A stretch of DNA of 64,000 bases. It comes from Agreia sp. PsM10. GTDB taxonomy: Bacteria; Actinomycetota; Actinomycetes; Actinomycetales; Microbacteriaceae. Of this stretch, positions 50,543-58,827 are shown one piece after another. Numbering within the stretch: the first letter of the stretch is position 1; the number at the start of each line of letters is the position of its first letter. Both the position numbers and the translations under genes were made by a program. The stretch covers positions 1 through 64,000 of the forward strand of contig NZ_JARUXC010000006.1 of NCBI RefSeq assembly GCF_030433855.1, in the 5' to 3' direction. The notes under the pieces are model-generated. The model made no database searches and had not been told where the DNA came from. It saw only the letters and a list, made by a program, of their open reading frames with translations.

Positions 50543-51754
50543 ATGAGCAGGCAACGCGTCCTCATCTCCGGTGCGAGCATCGCCGGCCCCGCACTGGCGT
50601 ACTGGCTGAATCGCTACGGCTACGAGACGACCATCATCGAGCGCGCACCGGAACTTCGCACCGGAGGCCAGAACGTCGATGTGCGCGGCGCGGGCCGCGA
50701 GGTGTCCCGACGCATGGGCATCGAAGACGACATCCGCGCGGCGACCACCGGAGAGGTGGGCACACGGTTCATCGGCCGCAACGGCGTCACGAAGGCCGAG
50801 TTCCCCGCGGGAACCTCTGACTCCGGCGGTGCGACCGCCGAGCTCGAGATCCTGCGCGGCGACCTCGCCCGGCTGCTCGTCGCCCGCACCGCCGGCGACA
50901 CCGACTACCGCTTCGGCGACCGCATCACCGGCCTCGCCGACTCTCCCGAGAACGGCGTCACCGTCTCGTTCGAGCACGCGGGCGACGAGCGGTTCGACCT
51001 CGTGATCGCCGCCGACGGAATCGGCTCGAGCACGCGCCGCCTCGTCTTCGGAGACGAGCCGACGATCCGCTCCCTCGGCCTCGAGACCTCCTACGCCACG
51101 ATTCCTCGCACCGCTGCCGACGACGACTGGTGGCGCTGGTACAACGCGCCCGGCGGGCGCTCGATCACCCTCAGACCGGATGCCCACGGCACGATCCGAG
51201 CGGCCCTCTCGTTCGTCACCGATCGCCACCGCGAGCGCGCCGGCTCGGAGCGCCGCTCGATCGACGAGCAGCGCGTGCGTCTGCGTGAGAAGTTCGGCGA
51301 TGCGGGCTGGGAGGCCCAGCGCGTGCTCGAGGGCATCGATGCGGCCGACGACCTCTACTTCGAATCGATCGGGCAGGTGCACGCCCCGCGGTGGACATCC
51401 GGCCGATTCGCGCTCGTCGGCGACGCGGCCTACTGCGCGTCGCCCGTCAGCGGCATGGGAACGAGCCTGTCGATCACGGGCGCGTACGTGCTTGCGGGCG
51501 AGCTCGCCGCGCACGTGCACCACCGGGATGCGTTCCGTGCGTACGAGCGCATCATGCGGCCCTACGTCGACCAGGCCCAGAAGCTTCCGCCGGGTGTGCC
51601 GCGCGTCGCGAACCCGAAGTCCCGCGCGGGGGTCGCCCTGTTCGGCGCAGCGGTGCGCGTGGCGTCTACCCCGATCATCGGCAGGCTGGGCGACCGGTTC
51701 TTCACCCCGCCCGCCGACAGCATCGACCTGCCCGACTACGCGCACCTGGAGTAG
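50543..51754 (+). CDS. FAD-dependent monooxygenase (TetX/RIF-MO-like)
   Basis: A 403-residue flavoprotein hydroxylase. FAD motif VLISGASIAGPALAYWLNRYGYETTIIERAP at the N-terminus, DG motif DLVIAADGIGSSTR, and GD motif FALVGDAAYCASPVSGMGTSLSITGAYVLAGEL. The GQNVDVRG segment is common to the group that includes TetX and many actinobacterial tailoring monooxygenases. It is divergent from MarR. Substrate unknown; drug or phenolic compound oxidation is typical. Confidence 0.92.
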   Translation: MSRQRVLISGASIAGPALAYWLNRYGYETTIIERAPELRTGGQNVDVRGAGREVSRRMGIEDDIRAATTGEVGTRFIGRNGVTKAEFPAGTSDSGGATAELEILRGDLARLLVARTAGDTDYRFGDRITGLADSPENGVTVSFEHAGDERFDLVIAADGIGSSTRRLVFGDEPTIRSLGLETSYATIPRTAADDDWWRWYNAPGGRSITLRPDAHGTIRAALSFVTDRHRERAGSERRSIDEQRVRLREKFGDAGWEAQRVLEGIDAADDLYFESIGQVHAPRWTSGRFALVGDAAYCASPVSGMGTSLSITGAYVLAGELAAHVHHRDAFRAYERIMRPYVDQAQKLPPGVPRVANPKSRAGVALFGAAVRVASTPIIGRLGDRFFTPPADSIDLPDYAHLE

Positions 51755-51774
51755 TAAGGCCGAAGTCCTCGACC

Positions 51775-51845
51775 CAGTAGTACCCGGCACGGACAGGAGG
51801 TACCAGCGCACCGGCACCTCTTGTCCGGGCCGGGTACTACTACTG
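51775..51845. terminator. CCGG-core hairpin after the monooxygenase
   Basis: Arms start CAGTAGTACCCGG (51775-51787) and end CCGGGTACTACTACTG (51830-51845), with inner GGACAGGAGGTACC (51791-51804) opposite GGCACCTCTTGTCC (51813-51826), loop around GCGCACC. Less perfect than the other copies. It separates two codirectional genes. Confidence 0.7.
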
Positions 51846-51882
51846 CCGGGAACCGTCCGAGCGACCGGTCAGAATGGGTGAC

Positions 51883-52647
51883 ATGGCAGAAGCGACCATC
51901 CACGACGACTTCGCAACCGGCGCACTCGACTCCGATCTCTGGGTCGATCACTATCTGCCGCAGTGGACGACACCCGAAAGGTCGGCTGCTCGCTACGACT
52001 GGCAGGGCGACGGATTGCGCCTGCGCATCGACGCCGACCAGCCCGCCTGGCGTGATGCGGACGGCGCGATGAGGGTCAGCAACCTGCAGACGGGAACGTT
52101 CTCGGGTGCGCTCGACAGCGATCGCGGCACCCATCGGCATCGCCTCGACGGACTTCGGGTCGTGACACCCCAGCCCACGAGACGGCTCTGGACTCCGACC
52201 TCGGGCGAGGTCTCCGTGCGGGTGAGCGCGTCGGCGGATCCGACCGTAATGGTGGGCATCTGGCTGGTCGGCTTCGAGGCGTCCGACCCCGCAGACTCGG
52301 GAGAGCTGTGCATCGCCGAGTTGTTCGGCGACAAGATCGGCCCCGAGACCAGCACTGTTCGGGTGGGAATCAAGGCGCATCACGACCCGCGGCTGGTCGA
52401 TGAGATCCGGGACATCCCGCTCGCCATCGACGCCACCGAGCCGCACACGTACGGGGTGACGTGGTCAGCCGACGTGATCGAATTCTCGGTCGACGGGCGG
52501 GTCGTGATGACCAGCGCGCAGCGGCTGAACTATGAGCAGCAGCTCATGATCGACCTGTTCGAGTTTCCCAACGGGCCCGAGCGCGCGCCGCAGAGCTACC
52601 CGAAGACCGCGCTTATCCACTCGGTGCGAGCGACCTCCGCTACGTGA
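51883..52647 (+). CDS. GH16-like concanavalin-A-fold protein
   Basis: A 254-residue cytoplasmic-looking protein (no signal peptide; ATG 51874 is an alternative start). ATIHDDFATGALDSDLWVDHYLPQW at the N-terminus and PHTYGVTWSADVIEFSVDGRVVMTS near the C-terminus match family GH16/laminarinase-like jelly rolls. The expected catalytic E-x-D-x-x-E stretch reads GELCIAELF, with Cys in place of Asp, so activity is doubtful. It may be a sugar-binding or divergent enzyme. Confidence 0.65.
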   Translation: MAEATIHDDFATGALDSDLWVDHYLPQWTTPERSAARYDWQGDGLRLRIDADQPAWRDADGAMRVSNLQTGTFSGALDSDRGTHRHRLDGLRVVTPQPTRRLWTPTSGEVSVRVSASADPTVMVGIWLVGFEASDPADSGELCIAELFGDKIGPETSTVRVGIKAHHDPRLVDEIRDIPLAIDATEPHTYGVTWSADVIEFSVDGRVVMTSAQRLNYEQQLMIDLFEFPNGPERAPQSYPKTALIHSVRATSAT

Positions 52648-52698
52648 CCAGCGGGGGTGCGGAAGTCGCCCGGCCGGCCGCGCAGGAGGTACTGAAAC

Positions 52699-52734
52699 GG
52701 ACAGCAGGTACCGGCGCACCGGTACCTGCTGTCC
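52699..52734. terminator. Perfect 16-bp CCGG-core hairpin
   Basis: GGACAGCAGGTACCGG (52699-52714), loop CGCA, and the exact complement (52719-52734). It differs from the hairpin at 41682-41717 by two paired, compensated positions. It lies between the convergent GH16-like and GH43 genes. Confidence 0.85.
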
Positions 52735-52756
52735 GAAATGGGGATTACTGCCCCGG

Positions 52757-52779
52757 CCCTTCGACAGGCTCAGGGAACG
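52757..52779. repeat. Dispersed short repeat, copy 3
   Basis: CCCTTCGACAGGCTCAGGGA followed by ACG overlaps the stop codon of the GH43 gene at 52770, so the last residues of that protein derive from the repeat. Confidence 0.7.
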
Positions 52780-55700
52780 AGGCGGCGGCGACGCAGCCAG
52801 AAGGCCGCTCCGCCGGCCAGCAGCAGCGCCAGCGCGCCGAGCCCGGCGAACAGGGCGCCCGACCCCGTGAAGGCGAGCGGGCCGCCCGCCGTGCCGCCGG
52901 CATCCACCGTCGAACCGGATGCCGGGGTCGTCGGGTCTCCCGTGCCACCCGGCTGCCCGGGCAGGCCCGGCTGCCCAGGAAGCGTCGGGCCGACCGGCGG
53001 CGTCACCGCGCCGTCGGCGACGACCACATTGAGCGTCACCGTCGGCGAGGACAGCTCCTCCTCGGGCTCCATATCGAGCACCGGCAGACCCTCGGCCGAC
53101 CAGTGCACCCGGCGCACGAACATGTCGCGCCCGCTCAGATTGTTGTTGTCGGTGCGGGCGTGGAAGACGTAGATCATGTTGCCGTCCTCGTCCTCCGACC
53201 ACATGCCGTGGCCGGTGCCGAGCTGCCAGGCGCCGTCGAACACGCCCGACTTCTGGATCGGGTAGTTGAGCTTCGACCAGGCGTCGGGGCTCAGCAGATC
53301 GGTGTCGCCCGACGCATCCGCCGTCGCGAGCCCGGTCGTGTAGGTGTCGCCGACCGTCGAGCCCGAGTAGATGAGCTGCAGCCTGCCGTCGCGGGTGATC
53401 ACGTTCGGACCCTCCGCGATCGTGTTGTCCCAGGCGTACTCGGGCGCCAGGATGCGCACGGGCTCCGACGTGAGTCGGGTCGGGTTCGCCGGGTCGACCG
53501 TGGCGATGAACAGCGAGCCGAGCTGCTGCCACACGTAGTACGCCTGGCCGGTCCCGTCTTCGAAGTACGTCATGTCGAGCGAGATGCCGGCGATCTGATT
53601 GAGGTCGGATCCATCGGCACGCAAGACTGTGGATGGCTTGGTCCAGTTTGCGGGGATCGCCGGGTCGAGGTCCGCACCCGAGGCATCCTGCTTCAGCTGC
53701 ATGATCGACGCGCGACCCGACCACATGTCGGGGTTGTTGCCGTAGCAGGGCATGAACAGAATCGACAGGCGACCGTCGATCTCGTGGTACTCCGGCGCCC
53801 AGAAGCATCCGGTCATCACGTTGCCGAGCGCATCGGTGTCGCCCCGCTTCAGCAGGTCGATCTCCTCGGCGCCCGCGGCATCCGACAGGCCCGAGATGGA
53901 GTCCGCGATGCGGATGGGCATCATGGCCGCGCCCTGCTGCTCGATGTTCGACCCGTAGAGGTCGTTCGTGGCGATCATCAGGTACTTCGTGGTGCCGTTG
54001 AAGTCGTACTTGTAGACCGACGGGTCGGCGCGCTCATCTGCGAACGGGCGCGGATACTCGGTCTGCTTCACGGTTCCGGTCACGGTGTAGGTGCCGGGCT
54101 TCGACGTGTCGACAGCGCTGGTGTCCCAGGTCGCAACCGGCAGCGAGCCGGTCGACCCGTCGGAGTACTCGAGCGCGACGTCGGTCGGCAGCTCGAGGGC
54201 CGACGCATCCTCCCCGAGTGACGCCTCGACGTCGTCGAACGGCGCGTAGCCGGTGTTCGTGATGCGGCCGAAGCGCTCCTCGAGGGCCGTGATCGTGGCC
54301 CCGTCGACGGGCACGGTGCGCCCGGCGACGTAGTCGTCGATTCCGGATGCGGCCGCGACCGCGCCCCGGTCGTTGACCACGCCGGCCACGATCTGGCCTC
54401 GGGTGCCCGCGTCGGCGAGGTCTGCCACTGTCGTGTACTTCGGGGTTCCGGAGTCGTCGGTCCAGGCGATGAGGTACACGTCGGCCGCAGAGTCGTAGAC
54501 CGCGTGCGGCGCGTTCACGCCATTCGTCTCACCGAGGTCGAGAAGGCCGACCTCGTCGTACGACAACAGGTCGGTCGAGGTCGCGATCAGCACGCTCGAC
54601 TTCTGCGTGCCGTCGGATGCGCCCTCACGGGCGGTGCGAGTCGAGATCACCCCGTAGCCGCCGTCCTCGAGCGCGAACACCTGCGGGTTCACGAGGCTGC
54701 GGATGATGTCGTCCGAGGTGCCGCCGGGCGGAGGGGTGATCGACGTCTTGGGGAAGAAGATTCCGTAGTTCTCGTTGAGCGGCGTCCAGCTCGCGGCATC
54801 CGCCGAGGGCAATGCGAGGTGCATGCTCAGGGCGACGTCGGCGTTGTTCGCCGTGTTCGCGCTGGTGGGAGTGCGGTGATAGCTCAGCAGCTCCTGCGAC
54901 GACCCGGCCGGCAGAACCCGCACGCTGAACGTCTTCGTCACCGTGACCGCGGGGGCGTCGGTGCGGGAGATGACCGCGTCGACCGTTCCCGTGACGTCGC
55001 CGGCGGCGGCCGCGCCAGCGGCATCCGGGGCCGTGATCGTGCCGTCGTCCGCGACCGCGATGCCCTGAGCGTTCTGCAGCACGACGGTCGTGCTGTCGGC
55101 CGGGGCCGGTAGCACCGTGCCCGAGATGACGACCGGTGGCAGCACATAGCCCGCCGCTGCCGCGTCGACCCGTTCCTGGTCGCTGGTCGGCAGCACGGTG
55201 AGGGTGATGCTGGTGGATGCGCTGACGCCTCGAACGGTGCTCGTCGCCGTGGCGGTGACCGTCGCCGGGCCGTCCGACTCGGAGGGCTGGGTGACCCGCC
55301 CGTCGGGGGCCACGATCGTCTCGTCGGAGGTGGTCCAGCTGACCGCGCCACCGGCTGCGGGAAGCGCGACGTAGCCGGCATCCACCGTCTGATCGGCCAG
55401 GTCGAGACCGTCGAGGATCGCCTGCGCACGCGCGGCCATGTCTGCGGAATGGATGGCTGCATCCAGATCGGAGATCGCGGCGACCTCGGCCCCTTCGAGC
55501 GCCCGGTCGTAGACGCGGAACGCCGAGACCTCGCCGGCGAAGAAGCCGTCGGGCCAGGGCGAGCGTCCGATCGCGTTGAGCGACTGGTCGGTGATCGAGG
55601 CGGGTGTCAGCGCTGTCGTCGCCTGGCCAGTCTTCACGCCGTCGACGTAGAACGAGATCGTTCCTGCCGCGCCGTCGATGACGGAGGTGAGGTTGTACCA

Positions 55701-56213
55701 GCGGTCGGCCTCGAGGGTGTTCGTCGCCCGGGCATTGATCTCCCCCGGGTTCGACGAGGTGGTGATCGCGGTGCGCGGTGTGTCGCGCACGGTGGTGGAG
55801 AAGTAGGAGGTGGGCGTGTCGTTGCCCACGTTCCAGAGGAAGTTGTAGGCCGACTTCATCGAGGCGTCGATCTTGACCTCGGTGCTGATCGTGGCCGACG
55901 TCTTGCCCGCGAGGATGTCGTTCGGCAGGCGAACCCAGTTGGCCCCGCTGTTCTTGGCACCGCCGGAGAACTCGAGGGAATCGCCCGTCCACCGGGCATC
56001 CGTGCCGTTCACGACGGTGGCGGAGCCCAGGGCGCCCACCCCCGTTGCGGTGTTCGCCACGGTGGCGCCTGCGGTTTGCGAGAAGACGTACTCGCCGACG
56101 AGGCCGTCGGTCGGGGCGGCAGCCGCCGCGGTTCCGGCAGCAGAGAGGCCGGCCCCGATCACGGCGAGCGACACCACGGCCGCTGCGCCTCGTTTGAGCA
56201 TTCTGGAAATCAC
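52770..56213 (-). CDS. Wall-anchored LamG-GH43 glycosidase with LAFTG signal
   Basis: A 1147-residue secreted enzyme from a GTG at 56213 with AAGG upstream. Signal peptide to ~34; laminin-G-like domain ~38-240 (GLVGEYVFSQ, VSAFRVYDRALEGAEV); Ig-like segments ~275-430; an incomplete propeller ~440-620; GH43 propeller ~720-1040 with base D730 (ERADPSVYKYD), D880 (LDMTYFED) and acid E934 (AEGPNVITRDG). A Pro/Gly repeat (LPGQPG) precedes LAFTG, a membrane helix and a basic tail. GH43 enzymes are mainly arabinanases, arabinofuranosidases and xylosidases. It is the last of four similar genes in a row. Confidence 0.88.
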   Translation of the reverse strand: MISRMLKRGAAAVVSLAVIGAGLSAAGTAAAAAPTDGLVGEYVFSQTAGATVANTATGVGALGSATVVNGTDARWTGDSLEFSGGAKNSGANWVRLPNDILAGKTSATISTEVKIDASMKSAYNFLWNVGNDTPTSYFSTTVRDTPRTAITTSSNPGEINARATNTLEADRWYNLTSVIDGAAGTISFYVDGVKTGQATTALTPASITDQSLNAIGRSPWPDGFFAGEVSAFRVYDRALEGAEVAAISDLDAAIHSADMAARAQAILDGLDLADQTVDAGYVALPAAGGAVSWTTSDETIVAPDGRVTQPSESDGPATVTATATSTVRGVSASTSITLTVLPTSDQERVDAAAAGYVLPPVVISGTVLPAPADSTTVVLQNAQGIAVADDGTITAPDAAGAAAAGDVTGTVDAVISRTDAPAVTVTKTFSVRVLPAGSSQELLSYHRTPTSANTANNADVALSMHLALPSADAASWTPLNENYGIFFPKTSITPPPGGTSDDIIRSLVNPQVFALEDGGYGVISTRTAREGASDGTQKSSVLIATSTDLLSYDEVGLLDLGETNGVNAPHAVYDSAADVYLIAWTDDSGTPKYTTVADLADAGTRGQIVAGVVNDRGAVAAASGIDDYVAGRTVPVDGATITALEERFGRITNTGYAPFDDVEASLGEDASALELPTDVALEYSDGSTGSLPVATWDTSAVDTSKPGTYTVTGTVKQTEYPRPFADERADPSVYKYDFNGTTKYLMIATNDLYGSNIEQQGAAMMPIRIADSISGLSDAAGAEEIDLLKRGDTDALGNVMTGCFWAPEYHEIDGRLSILFMPCYGNNPDMWSGRASIMQLKQDASGADLDPAIPANWTKPSTVLRADGSDLNQIAGISLDMTYFEDGTGQAYYVWQQLGSLFIATVDPANPTRLTSEPVRILAPEYAWDNTIAEGPNVITRDGRLQLIYSGSTVGDTYTTGLATADASGDTDLLSPDAWSKLNYPIQKSGVFDGAWQLGTGHGMWSEDEDGNMIYVFHARTDNNNLSGRDMFVRRVHWSAEGLPVLDMEPEEELSSPTVTLNVVVADGAVTPPVGPTLPGQPGLPGQPGGTGDPTTPASGSTVDAGGTAGGPLAFTGSGALFAGLGALALLLAGGAAFWLRRRRLVP

Positions 56214-56250
56214 TTGGTCACCTTCAGGTTGGTCGTGCAGAAGAGAGTTG

Positions 56251-58800
56251 TTAGGCCGAGCGGCGGCGGCGGATGAGCACGGCCGCGCCGGCCGCGAGCA
56301 GCAGGGCGGCGAGCGAGACGATTCCGGATGCGCCGAATCCCGTGGCCGCGAGACGTTCGGCGGCGGCGGGCGCCGCCGGGGTGGATGCGCCGGGTCCGGC
56401 CGTTCCCGGCTGGCCGGGGCCCGGGTCGACCGGCGGAACCACGACCTCTCCCGGAGCGACCCGCACCGTGGCGGTAACCCGGATCGCGGTCGAGCTCGAC
56501 AGCTGCTTGCCGGCCGCGTTCCACGCGGTCGACCCGTCGGCTCCCACCCAGTCGTTGAGGTTCGCCCCGATCGAGCGCACCGTTCCGGTTACTGCGTAGT
56601 CACCGGCAACCGTGGTGTCGACACCGGCGAGGTCCCAGTCCACAGGGAGCTCCGACGTACCCCGGCCATAGGTCAGGTTCACGGTCGTGGTCGCGGGCAG
56701 GTCAGCGATGCCGACAACGCCCAGGTCCGGTGTGACCGCCGACGTCGCATCCGCTGCCCGAACCGTGTCGTACTGGGCCTTGGTCAGCGAAATGATGCCG
56801 CCGTGCTTCGTGCTGGGGGCCATGTAGAACCCTGGGTCGGTGAGCTGCTCGAAGCCCGCATCCAGATCGTTCGTCACCATCGGCTTGTATCCGGTGGTCG
56901 GAATCACGTCGACGTAGACGTACCAGGTGTCGTCGCTGTGACTCTTGAACACGGCCGGGCCTTCGACTCCGCCCGCGTTGCCGCCGGCCCAGACCGCGCC
57001 GATCTTCGTCTGCAGGGTGGTCCAGGTCGTTCCGGACTCCCACCAGCGGGCGGCCTCGGTCGACTCCATGTAGATGCCGTTGCCGAAAGAGTTGTCCTTG
57101 GTGATGCGGTAGGTCGTGCCGTCGTTCTGGATCATCGTGGTGTCGATCGCATTGCCGCCGGTGTTCACGAAGTCGCCGCCGTAGGAGTAGCTGCCCTGCG
57201 TGAAGTCGGTGGTCGCTCCCCAGAGAACCCGGTTGTACGAGGCGGTGTTGTGCGCCGTGTCGTCGGCGGGGAAGACGTTCGATGCCCAGTAGACGACGAA
57301 GGCGCCGCGGCCGTCGGGGTAGTAGTCGTCGACCCAGGTCGCCTCGGGAGCCCACGCCATTCCGAGCTGCGCCACGGTGTTGCCCTCTGCGTCGGCGGCC
57401 ATGTCGATCTGGCGCAGGTCGCCCCACGTCACGAGGTCCTTCGACTCCCAGATGTTGAGCTTGGTGCTGGCGTTCTTGGTCCAGTAGCACCACGTGGTGC
57501 ACGAGCCCGAGCCGCTGTCTCCGCCGAAGACCCGCAGGTCGGTGGCGATGATGAAGTAGGTCTGGGTCTCGGGGTTGTAGGTCAGGTACGGGTCGCGGAT
57601 GCCCGTGGTTCCGAGGTCGGAGGCGAGGATCGGCACGCCGCCGTTCAGCGGGTCCCACTGCTCGGGGTTGTCCCCGCGCGACACGTCGAGATAGATCTTC
57701 TCGGCATATCCGGCCGAGTCCTCGATGAAGTGCACCATCAGGTAGCCGTAGTCGTCGGTCTGGGCCGCCAGCGGAGTGACGGTCACGGCGATCTCCTTCG
57801 ACGCGGTGATCCCGCGCACCGTCGCGGTGGCGGTGAGAGTACCGGTGAGGGCGGGTTCGCCCGCGGCCGGCTGCACGGCCGTCGCGGTCACGCCGTCGGC
57901 GGCGATCGCGATGCCGGCCGTGTTCGACGCCCAGCTCACGGCTCCCCCGGATGCGGGAAGCACGAGCGAGCTGTCGTCGATAGTCACCGGCCCGATACCG
58001 TCGACGAGCGCCTGCGCGGCCGCGGCGATGCTGTCGGCGTGGGCGAGGGCATCCTCGTCTGAGACGGCGTCGACCTCGTCAGCGGTCAGCGCGCGGTCGT
58101 AGACACGGAACGCGGCGACCTCGCCCTTGTAGAAGGGGTCGGGCCACGGCGATCGGCCGATGGTGTTGAGCGACTGGTCGGTGATGGATGCGGGGGTCAG
58201 CGCGGTGTCGGCCTGGCCGACCCGGGTTCCGTCGACGTAGTAGGTGATGGTCCCGGATGCGCCGTCGATCACCGAGGTCAGGCTGTACCAGCGGTTCGCG
58301 TCGAGCGTGCCGGTGGCCCGGGCGTTCACCTCGCCACCGCCGGAGGTGGTGGTGATCGCGGTGCGCGTGGTGTCTCGGGCTGTGGCGAACCAGTAGGCCG
58401 CGTTCGTGTCGTTGCCGATGTTCCACAGGAAGTGGTTGGCGGTCTTCATCGACTCATCGATCTTGGCCTCGGTGGTGATCGTGGCCGAGGTCTTTCCGGC
58501 GAGGATGCCGTCGGGCAGCTCGACCCAGTTGGCGGCGCTGTTCTTCGCTCCGCCGGTGAAGACGAGGGAATCCCCCGTCCACTGGGCGTCGGTGCCGTTC
58601 ACCACGGTGGCGCCGGCGACCGCGCCGGCACCGGTGGCGGTGTTCGGCACGGCGTTGCCCGTGGTCTGCGTGAAGAGGTACTCCCCTATCAGCCCGTCAC
58701 CGGGCGCGGCGGCGTTCGCCGGTGCGGTGACGAGCAGTGTCGACGCCACCACCCCCATCGCGGCCAGTACCCCGGCCGCCTTCACTGTCGAAAACCTCAT
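56251..58800 (-). CDS. Wall-anchored LamG-GH43 glycosidase with LAATG signal
   Basis: An 849-residue secreted protein. Signal peptide to ~31; laminin-G-like domain ~36-235, very similar to that of the following gene; one Ig-like domain; GH43 propeller from ~345 with D403 (GIRDPYLTYNP), AWAPEATWVDD, and E613 (VEGPAVFKS). Two Cys in CTTWCYW may form a disulphide. The C-terminus has an Ala/Pro linker, LAATG sorting signal, helix and RRRR tail. Likely a side-chain arabinofuranosidase acting outside the cell; exact substrate unknown. Confidence 0.88.
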   Translation of the reverse strand: MRFSTVKAAGVLAAMGVVASTLLVTAPANAAAPGDGLIGEYLFTQTTGNAVPNTATGAGAVAGATVVNGTDAQWTGDSLVFTGGAKNSAANWVELPDGILAGKTSATITTEAKIDESMKTANHFLWNIGNDTNAAYWFATARDTTRTAITTTSGGGEVNARATGTLDANRWYSLTSVIDGASGTITYYVDGTRVGQADTALTPASITDQSLNTIGRSPWPDPFYKGEVAAFRVYDRALTADEVDAVSDEDALAHADSIAAAAQALVDGIGPVTIDDSSLVLPASGGAVSWASNTAGIAIAADGVTATAVQPAAGEPALTGTLTATATVRGITASKEIAVTVTPLAAQTDDYGYLMVHFIEDSAGYAEKIYLDVSRGDNPEQWDPLNGGVPILASDLGTTGIRDPYLTYNPETQTYFIIATDLRVFGGDSGSGSCTTWCYWTKNASTKLNIWESKDLVTWGDLRQIDMAADAEGNTVAQLGMAWAPEATWVDDYYPDGRGAFVVYWASNVFPADDTAHNTASYNRVLWGATTDFTQGSYSYGGDFVNTGGNAIDTTMIQNDGTTYRITKDNSFGNGIYMESTEAARWWESGTTWTTLQTKIGAVWAGGNAGGVEGPAVFKSHSDDTWYVYVDVIPTTGYKPMVTNDLDAGFEQLTDPGFYMAPSTKHGGIISLTKAQYDTVRAADATSAVTPDLGVVGIADLPATTTVNLTYGRGTSELPVDWDLAGVDTTVAGDYAVTGTVRSIGANLNDWVGADGSTAWNAAGKQLSSSTAIRVTATVRVAPGEVVVPPVDPGPGQPGTAGPGASTPAAPAAAERLAATGFGASGIVSLAALLLAAGAAVLIRRRRSA

Positions 58801-58827
58801 CGTTCTCCCCCGTTGTCCTGTTGTGTC

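Noticed and set aside
11191-52734. Recurring hairpins considered as a CRISPR array
   Set aside because: Copies are kilobases apart, lie at gene ends and lack spacers; better explained as terminators or REP-like elements.
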